Positions 6,178-11,589 of a stretch of DNA of 13,714 nucleotides are shown here, one piece after another. The DNA comes from Betaproteobacteria bacterium. GTDB taxonomy: Bacteria > Pseudomonadota > Gammaproteobacteria > Burkholderiales > SG8-39. The position numbers and the translations under genes were made by a program. The notes beneath the pieces are model-generated. The model made no database searches and was not told the DNA's origin. It saw only the letters and a list, made by a program, of their open reading frames with translations. The stretch covers positions 1 to 13,714 of the forward strand of contig VBCT01000049.1 of assembly GCA_005882235.1 (NCBI GenBank). The letters are read 5' to 3'. The first letter of the stretch is position 1; each line of letters starts with the position of its first letter.

Positions 6178-6990
6178 CACACCTCGCGTCCGCGCTCGCC
6201 GAACAGGCCTTGCGGGCGGAAAATCAGCACCAGCATGAGGATCACCAGGCCGAAGGTGTCGCGGTAGTCGTAGGAGATGTAGACCGCGCCGAAGCTCTCC
6301 AACACGCCGAGCGCGAGGCTCGCGGCGATACTCCCGGGCATCGAGCCCATGCCGCCGAGCACGACGATGACGTAGGACTTGATCGCCGGGAAGGCGCCGA
6401 CATCGGGTGAGGCGTTGATGATGGGCGCGAGCAAGGCGCCTGCAAGCGCGGCGAGCGCGCCCGAGAGCGCGAACACGAGGCTATAACGAGTAGCGCAGAA
6501 ACAAAACGAGGCCCGCGATCATCGCGATCGACATGCCGGTCGCGACCAGCTTCTGGCCGGAGAGCATGATGGGTCCCAGCGCCATGCGCGGGATGTCGAC
6601 CAGACCCGGCCCGCGTTGCGGGTACGGCCCGACCACCTTGTCGACGAGATTGATGAGCAGGAGCGACAGCGCGAAAGTCACCACGACCGCGTACTCGTCG
6701 CGCATCAGGCCCCACGAGGAGTAGCCGGCGTAGAGCGGGCGCATGAGAGTGCGCTCGGTGAGCCAGCCCGCGAACGCGCCCGCGGCGAGCGCGAGCGGCA
6801 GCGCGAGCCACGGGTCGAAGCCGAGCTTGAACGCGGCGAGCGTGTAGGCGTAGGCGCCCACCATGTAGAACTCGCCGTGGGCAAAGTTGACCACCTTCAG
6901 GATGCCGAAGATGAGCGTGAGCCCGACGGCCATCAGCGCATAGAACAGGCCGATGATCAGGCCGTTGATGAACAGGTCGACGTTGAGCAT
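6177..6990 (-). pseudogene. livH: LivH-like ABC permease, internal deletion and frameshift
   Basis: The 5' part (6481-6990, 169 residues) is a clear LivH N-terminus with NFAHGEFYMVGAY and ends ...LFLRYSL at a TAG (6481-6483). The 3' part (6177-6485 in another frame) resumes YSLVFALSGALAALAGALLA and runs to a normal LivH C-terminus (FRPQGLFGE). The two parts sum to about 271 residues against about 290 for the family. The roughly 25 residues missing at the join are those that carry the conserved Gly, Arg-Ala and EAA coupling loop. The implied loss is about 74 nt (3k+2), so the frame is broken as well. A GTG at 6476 could restart a 99-residue fragment, but that would not make a permease. A local assembly error is the alternative. 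Confidence 0.82.
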
Positions 6991-7016
6991 GGCGGAGCGA
7001 CCCGCAGGGGAAGTAA

Positions 7017-7038
7017 CCCTCCCGGCGCGCCGGGAGGG
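7017..7038. promoter_or_regulatory. 22-bp perfect palindrome, intercistronic hairpin after livK
   Basis: CCCTCCCGGC (7017-7026) is followed by its exact continuation to 7038, making an uninterrupted 22-bp self-complementary sequence. GTAA (7013-7016) and TTAC (7043-7046) can extend the stem after a 4-nt bulge. It lies between the livK stop (7054) and the livH start (6990) and lacks a T-run. Such hairpins in binding-protein operons usually stabilise the upstream message or terminate partially, giving an excess of binding protein. Its action here is inferred. Confidence 0.6.
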
Positions 7039-7053
7039 TGCGTTACGCGGAAG

Positions 7054-8274
7054 CTACTTCGCCGGCTTCTTCAGTTTGTCGACCGACAGCGGGATTCCCG
7101 GTCCCTGGACCAGCAAGCTCTCGCTTACCGGCTGGTTGACCTCGGTGAGCTGGTAGTTGACGTAGGGGATTTCCACCCACTGGTGGAACTTGTAGCCGGA
7201 TTCCTTCGAGAACCGGAACTCTCCGCGCACGCCCTCGAATTTCATGGTTTCGAGCGCCTTGATCATGGCGTTCGGATCGGTACCTTTCGCCTGCTTGATC
7301 GCATCGACGATCAGCAGAAGCGAATCCGCCGCCTGAAAGATGAGCCGGTTCGGCTCGTTCTTGGTGCGTTGCTGATAGGTCTTCGCCACCTCCAACCCCA
7401 GCTTGGGGGTTTTCATCGCCGGGTGGTACAGGCCGAACTCGAGCATGTATTTCCCGGCTTCCTTCACGTTCTGCCAGAAATCGGGGTAGTCGGCGATTCC
7501 CGCGCCGTCGTAGAGCCAGGTCTTCGCCGACGGTGCGACGCCCTGCTCGTAGCGCTGGTTCATCACGATGTACGCGGCGGGCGGCAGCAGCATCGTGAGG
7601 ATCATTTCCGGCGGATTGGCGCGCAGCGGCAGCACCGCGGGGGTGAAGTCCTTGCCCGCGCGATCGAGCGTCTCGTACTTGTACTCGACGCTCGGCGCCT
7701 TCTGCTTCAGCGCCTCGGCGACCGCCTTGGCCTGCCCGATGCCGTAGTCGGTGTTCTCGACCAGCGCGATCACGCGCTTCACGCGCATGGCGGCGATGGT
7801 TTCCGCCATGGCCTGGCCGACCCGCGAGTTGTAGTTGCCCGGGTTGAACACCTGGGGATACTCCTTCTTGCGCACGTCGTCCGACCAGCAGTTGGTGTTC
7901 ACGTAGGGGACGTTGTAGCGCTTCGCCACCTCGATCTCGGCGAGGCACACCGAGCTCTGGTGGCCGCCGGTGACGGCGACGACCTTGTCGCGCGTAATCA
8001 GCTTTTCCGTGGCCGCGCGGCCCTTCTCGGGGACGCCCTGGTTGTCCTCGTAGACGAGCTCGATACTCCGACCGAGGGCGCCGCCCGCCTTGTTCACCTG
8101 GTCCTTGATGATCTCCAGGCCGTCCTTCACCTGCACGCCCTGCACCACCGAGCCGGGCGGCGATTGCGCGATGCTGATGCCGATCTTGATCGGGTCGGCG
8201 GCGTGGGCGGCAATCGAGAGGCCGGCGGCGGTGGTCGCAACCGCGAGCCGCCATTGTCGGGACGGGATGTTCAT
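7054..8274 (-). CDS. livK: Periplasmic substrate-binding protein of a Liv-type ABC transporter
   Basis: This 406-residue protein has a Sec signal peptide, with cleavage likely after AAHA (about residue 25, before ADPIKIG). The mature part is a type I periplasmic-binding fold (Peripla_BP_6): IKIGISIAQ at the first strand, VVAVTGGHQSS around residue 100, and a second lobe with VKRVIALVENTDYG. It captures the ligand in the periplasm and delivers it to LivH-LivM. The ligand may be a branched-chain or other amino acid, a urea or amide, or an aromatic acid, and it cannot be deduced. The ATG at 8274 has an excellent GGAGGAG (8281-8287). It is the first gene of the minus-strand operon and is divergent from the serine hydrolase. 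Confidence 0.92.
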   Translation of the reverse strand: MNIPSRQWRLAVATTAAGLSIAAHAADPIKIGISIAQSPPGSVVQGVQVKDGLEIIKDQVNKAGGALGRSIELVYEDNQGVPEKGRAATEKLITRDKVVAVTGGHQSSVCLAEIEVAKRYNVPYVNTNCWSDDVRKKEYPQVFNPGNYNSRVGQAMAETIAAMRVKRVIALVENTDYGIGQAKAVAEALKQKAPSVEYKYETLDRAGKDFTPAVLPLRANPPEMILTMLLPPAAYIVMNQRYEQGVAPSAKTWLYDGAGIADYPDFWQNVKEAGKYMLEFGLYHPAMKTPKLGLEVAKTYQQRTKNEPNRLIFQAADSLLLIVDAIKQAKGTDPNAMIKALETMKFEGVRGEFRFSKESGYKFHQWVEIPYVNYQLTEVNQPVSESLLVQGPGIPLSVDKLKKPAK

Positions 8275-8340
8275 CGGATGCTCCTCCGTGGGGACGATTG
8301 GATTCGGTGTCGCCGGACCATGAATGCGAAACCGCGTATC

Positions 8341-8346
8341 AGTATA
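8341..8346 (-). promoter_or_regulatory. Possible -10 box for livK
   Basis: TATACT on the minus strand lies about 67 nt upstream of the livK ATG in the 172-bp divergent gap (8275-8446). No good -35 is visible, so the gene may need an activator or use another site. Confidence 0.2.
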
Positions 8347-8354
8347 GACGCATC

Positions 8355-8383
8355 TTTCCAGAAGCGGGCCCGGTTGCTATGTT
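8355..8383 (+). promoter_or_regulatory. Possible promoter for the plus-strand hydrolase operon
   Basis: TTTCCA (8355-8360) and TATGTT (8378-8383) are separated by 17 nt, leaving a leader of about 55 nt before the ATG at 8447. Both boxes are weak matches. No regulator-binding repeat is obvious in the gap. Confidence 0.22.
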
Positions 8384-8446
8384 AGAGGCCCAAAGCAGAG
8401 AGTCCGAACCCGGATCGTCCAAGACCTGATCGGAAGAGAGGCCGCC

Positions 8447-9647
8447 ATGCTCCGCCGTCGCGTCAGCTTATTTGCATTGCTGCTGGTTTCGTTTTGCGCT
8501 TCGGCTCTAGCCCAGGCGCCCTACTATCCCGACGCGGTCTGGCAGCGCAAAACGCCCGCGGAAGCGGGCGTCAACGCCCAACGCCTCAAGGACGCGATCG
8601 ATTACGCGGTCGCAAACGAAACGCGCAATCCGCGCGATCTGACGCTGAATCATTACCAGACTTTCGGGCGCGAGCCGTTCGGCTACGCGATCGGCCCGAT
8701 CAAGGACCGTGGCGACCTGACCGGCGTGGTCGTCCACAAGGGCTACATCGTCGCCGAATGGGGCGAGCCCTTGCGCGTGGACATGACGCACAGCGTGACG
8801 AAAAGTCTCCTTTCGAGCGTGGTCGGTGTCGCCTACGACAGGGGCCTGATCAGGAGCATCGACGATCCGGTGAGGGATTACGTGGCGCCGATCCAGCTCT
8901 ACGATCCGGCTCCCGAGCGCAACAAGTCCGACCATCTCGGGCGCTCCGATTTCCTGTTCCTGTTCGAGACCCCGCACAACCGCACCATCACCTGGAATCA
9001 TCTGCTGCGGCAGACGAGCGACTGGGAGGGCGGATCGCCCGAGCGACAGGCCCGGCGAATGGCTGACGCGGCCGCGCAACAGGGCGGGCACGGCTTACAA
9101 GTACAACGACGTGCGCGTCAACGTGCTCGCGCTCGCGGCGCTCAACGTGTGGCGGCGTCCGCTCCCTCAGGTGCTGAAGGAGGCCATCATGGATCCGATC
9201 GGCGCCTCGAGCACCTGGCGCTGGTTCGGCTACGAGAATTCGTGGATCGTGCTCGACGGTGGCGCCGTGCAGTCGGTGACCGGAGGCGGGCACTGGGGCG
9301 GGGGCCTGTTCATCAGCGCCTACGACATGGCCCGGTTCGGCTATCTCACCCTGCGCCGCGGCAAATGGAAGGACCGCCAGCTGCTCTCCACCCAGTGGGT
9401 AGAGTGGGCGCTCACGCCGACGCCGGCCGAGCCGGGCTACGGCTTCATGAACTGGTACAACAACAAGGACGGGAAACTTTTTCCGAGCGCGCCGGCGAGC
9501 GCTTTCGCACACATCGGGAACGGCACCAACATCGTGTACGTCGATCCGGACCACGACCTCGTGGCGGTCGTGCGCTGGATCGAGCGCAGGGCGATCGACG
9601 AGTTCGTGAAACGGCTGCTCGCCGCCGTTGGGCCGTCGGGCAAGTAG
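8447..9647 (+). pseudogene. Beta-lactamase-fold serine hydrolase, frameshifted near the middle
   Basis: The 5' part (frame of 8447) has a Sec signal peptide (cleavage near ASALAQ, residue 23) and the catalytic SxxK as HSVTKS, with Ser116 and Lys119. Recognisable sequence stops at SDWEG (about 9031). The 3' part (9030-9647, a different frame, 205 residues) begins ADRPSDRPGEW and carries GTAYKYND (the YxN-equivalent), GGGHWGGG, and FAHIGNG (the KTG/HTG-equivalent). Related proteins normally have about nine more residues between the two parts, so a net loss of about 26 nt (3k+2) is implied. Start context is good (GGAAGAGAGG). Family members are esterases, amidases or DD-peptidases (PF00144). The broken frame separates the catalytic residues, so the gene is probably inactive unless the lesion is an assembly error. 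Confidence 0.82.
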
Positions 9648-9653
9648 CTTCGG

Positions 9654-10694
9654 ATGTCCCGCGTCCTGACCTTCGCGCTCGCCGCGTTCGCAGTCCCGGG
9701 GACGTACGCGCAGGACCGGCAGGCCGCCAACCGCGAGATCTATCTCTATCAGGGCGCGGACCGCGCGCAGAGGCTCCTCTCGCAGGCAAGGAAGGAAGGC
9801 GGCCTCAGCCTCTACACCACCATGACGCCGGAAGACGCGAGCCCGATGATCGCGGCGTTCGAGGAAAAGTACGGCATCAAGGTGAGGATGTGGCGCGGCA
9901 TCAACCAGAAGTTCGTGCAGCGAGCGCTCGCCGAGGCGCGCGCGGGCAAATCCGCGGTCGATGTCTACGAGGGCAGCGGACACGGCATGGAGATCCTGCA
10001 CCGCGAAGCGCTGCTCGAGAAATTCTGGAGCCCCGCGTTCGGCGACATTCCACCGGAGGCCTTCCCGCGCCACGGCCATTACGCGCCGGACAATCTGCTC
10101 TTCTTCGTCATGGGCTACAACACCAGGCTCGTCAAGCGGGAGGACGTTCCGAGGTCCTATGAAGACTTGCTGCAGCCCAGGTGGAGCGGCAATTTCGGGA
10201 TCGAGGCCTCCGATGTCATCTGGTTCGCCGCGGTGGCGAAGGCGATGGGCGAGGAAAAAGGCCTCGCCTATTTCCGGAAACTGGCGGCGATGAGGCCGCA
10301 GATCCGCAGCGGCCACACGCTCATGACGGAGCTCGTCGCCGCGGGCGAGATCCCGGTGGTGCTGACGCTCTACAATCAGGCGGTGGACAAGCTGAAGGAG
10401 CGGGGCGCGCCGATCGACTGGAAGCCGCTGCCGCCCGCATTCGGCCGGGCCGACGGCATCGGCGTGGCGAAACAGGCGCCGCGCCCGCACGCGGCGCTCC
10501 TCTTCGTGGATTTCGTGCTGTCGCCCGAAGGCCAGCGCTTCATCATGGCCGCAAGCCGCGTTCCGGTGAACCGCAAGGTCGAGAGCTCGTTCAATCAAAG
10601 CCATTTCCGCATCGTCGACCTCGCGCCGGTCGTGGACGAGTGGGACACCTGGGAAAAACGCTGGCAGACGCTCTTCCTGAAAGGGCAGGAATAA
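9654..10694 (+). CDS. Periplasmic solute-binding protein, iron(III)/thiamine-type family
   Basis: This 346-residue protein has a short Sec signal (MSRVLTFALAAFAVPGTYAQ, cleavage about 19-20). The mature fold is a type II binding protein of the SBP_bac_6/11 kind: EGGLSLYTTMTPEDASPMIAAFE (about 48-70, split as seen), YNTRLV (155-160), SYEDLLQPRWSGNFGIE (168-184) and FVLSPEGQ (287-294). Family members bind ferric iron, thiamine, phosphonates or organic anions. No permease or ATPase of the matching type is nearby, so it is an orphan that may serve a distant transporter. Start is 6 nt after the hydrolase stop with a weak ribosome site, so it probably relies on coupling. The hydrolase frameshift could therefore lower its expression. 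Confidence 0.87.
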   Translation: MSRVLTFALAAFAVPGTYAQDRQAANREIYLYQGADRAQRLLSQARKEGGLSLYTTMTPEDASPMIAAFEEKYGIKVRMWRGINQKFVQRALAEARAGKSAVDVYEGSGHGMEILHREALLEKFWSPAFGDIPPEAFPRHGHYAPDNLLFFVMGYNTRLVKREDVPRSYEDLLQPRWSGNFGIEASDVIWFAAVAKAMGEEKGLAYFRKLAAMRPQIRSGHTLMTELVAAGEIPVVLTLYNQAVDKLKERGAPIDWKPLPPAFGRADGIGVAKQAPRPHAALLFVDFVLSPEGQRFIMAASRVPVNRKVESSFNQSHFRIVDLAPVVDEWDTWEKRWQTLFLKGQE

Positions 10695-10696
10695 GC

Positions 10697-11506
10697 GTGG
10701 CCAGCGACCCGCACAAGCTGCGCTTCGGCGGGGACTGCGAGGGCTTTCTCTGCTTGCCGCGAAGCGAATCGCCGGCGGGCGCAGTCGTCATCCTGCACGA
10801 GCGCTACGGGCTGGTTCAACACACGCTCGACCTGGCGCGGCGCCTCGCGCGCGACGGCTACGCGGCTCTCGCGCCGAATCTCTTCTCGCGCTGGAGGGGC
10901 GACGAGGCGGCGCTGCGGAGCGGCAAAGAGCGCGTGGTGCTGCCCGATCCCGAGGTCGCCGCGGTGATCGACGCGGCACTCGATTTCCTGAAAGGCCACC
11001 CGCGCGTCGCGCCCGAGCGCATCGCGTTGATGGGCGTGTGCCAGAGCGGGCGCTATCCGATCGTGATCGGCAGCCGGCGGCGCGATCTCGCTGCTTTCGT
11101 GGTGCTCTACGGCGGTTCGCAGCAGCGAGATTGGCAGGTGTCCGATCTGCAGCCGGAGCCGATGCAGGAGATGATGCGCTCGCTTGCGGCGCCGGTGCTC
11201 TTCGTCTACGGCGAATGCGATCACACGATCTCGCTCGCCGACGTGCGCCGCACGCGCGATGCGCTGGAGGAGGGCCGCTGCAGCTACCGGATGAAGGTGT
11301 TCCCGGGCATGCCGCACGGCTGGTTGAACGACACCATGCCGGGGCGCTACCGCGCCAAGGAAGCGGAAGAAGCCTGGAGGATGCTGCTCGCGTTTCTCGG
11401 CGATGTTTTCGGAGGCAAGTGGCCGGGCAAGGGACAGGTGCGCTGGGAGTTCGAGAGCGCAAGCTCCGTGGATTACGACTTCTCGAAGAACCTGAGGCTG
11501 GAATGA
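10697..11506 (+). CDS. Dienelactone-hydrolase-family alpha/beta hydrolase
   Basis: This 269-residue alpha/beta hydrolase starts at a GTG at 10697, 2 nt after the previous stop and behind AGGA (10687-10690). The likely triad is Cys115 in GVCQSG (113-118), Asp175 in GECDHT and His207 in PHGW. Glu36 in LHERYG matches the position of the regulatory Glu in dienelactone hydrolases. A cysteine nucleophile is the mark of this family, which opens dienelactones in aromatic degradation and cleaves small esters. The element is GxCxSG where GxCxGG is usual. No signal peptide, so cytoplasmic. It is last or next to last in the plus-strand operon. True substrate unknown. Confidence 0.87.
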   Translation: MASDPHKLRFGGDCEGFLCLPRSESPAGAVVILHERYGLVQHTLDLARRLARDGYAALAPNLFSRWRGDEAALRSGKERVVLPDPEVAAVIDAALDFLKGHPRVAPERIALMGVCQSGRYPIVIGSRRRDLAAFVVLYGGSQQRDWQVSDLQPEPMQEMMRSLAAPVLFVYGECDHTISLADVRRTRDALEEGRCSYRMKVFPGMPHGWLNDTMPGRYRAKEAEEAWRMLLAFLGDVFGGKWPGKGQVRWEFESASSVDYDFSKNLRLE

Positions 11507-11589
11507 ACCCCGCGAACATGCGGCGCGTCTTCCCGCGCATGGCGCGCGTGCGCACGGCCGAGGAGGTCGTGCGCATGCTGTCGAGTTGA
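11503..11589 (+). CDS. Possible 28-residue ORF coupled to the hydrolase gene
   Basis: An ATG at 11503 overlaps the hydrolase TGA (ATGA) and opens a 28-residue frame, MNPANMRRVFPRMARVRTAE then EVVRMLSS. It is basic and probably helical. I do not recognise it. It ends directly against the stop codon of the convergent GGDEF-EAL gene with no base between. It could be a small protein, a translational tail, or the remnant of a gene cut short when the neighbour was joined. Confidence 0.35.
   Translation: MNPANMRRVFPRMARVRTAEEVVRMLSS
11549..11575. other. Stem-loop inside the convergent gene boundary
   Basis: TGCGCACG (11549-11556) and CGTGCGCA (11568-11575) form an 8-bp perfect stem around an 11-nt loop. 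It lies just before the point where plus- and minus-strand genes meet. It has no T-tract. A role in ending plus-strand transcription is possible but weakly supported. Confidence 0.25.

Noticed and set aside
6177..6476. Separate 99-residue membrane protein gene starting at GTG 6476
   Set aside because: It is the C-terminal part of LivH left after a deletion and frameshift. There is no ribosome site, so it is treated as part of the pseudogene.
6616..8385. Long plus-strand open frame opposite livH and livK
   Set aside because: Its translation is rich in Arg, His, Asp and Leu with no domain. It is antisense to well-supported transporter genes.
8447..10162. One continuous plus-strand frame of about 571 residues
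   Set aside because: After about 9031 it becomes low-complexity Arg/Ala/Gly-rich sequence. The hydrolase motifs and then the binding-protein gene are in other frames, so the rest is a GC-rich shadow.
8988..10604. 538-residue minus-strand open frame
   Set aside because: It is antisense to the hydrolase and binding-protein genes, has no recognisable family, and its composition is typical of high-GC antisense frames.
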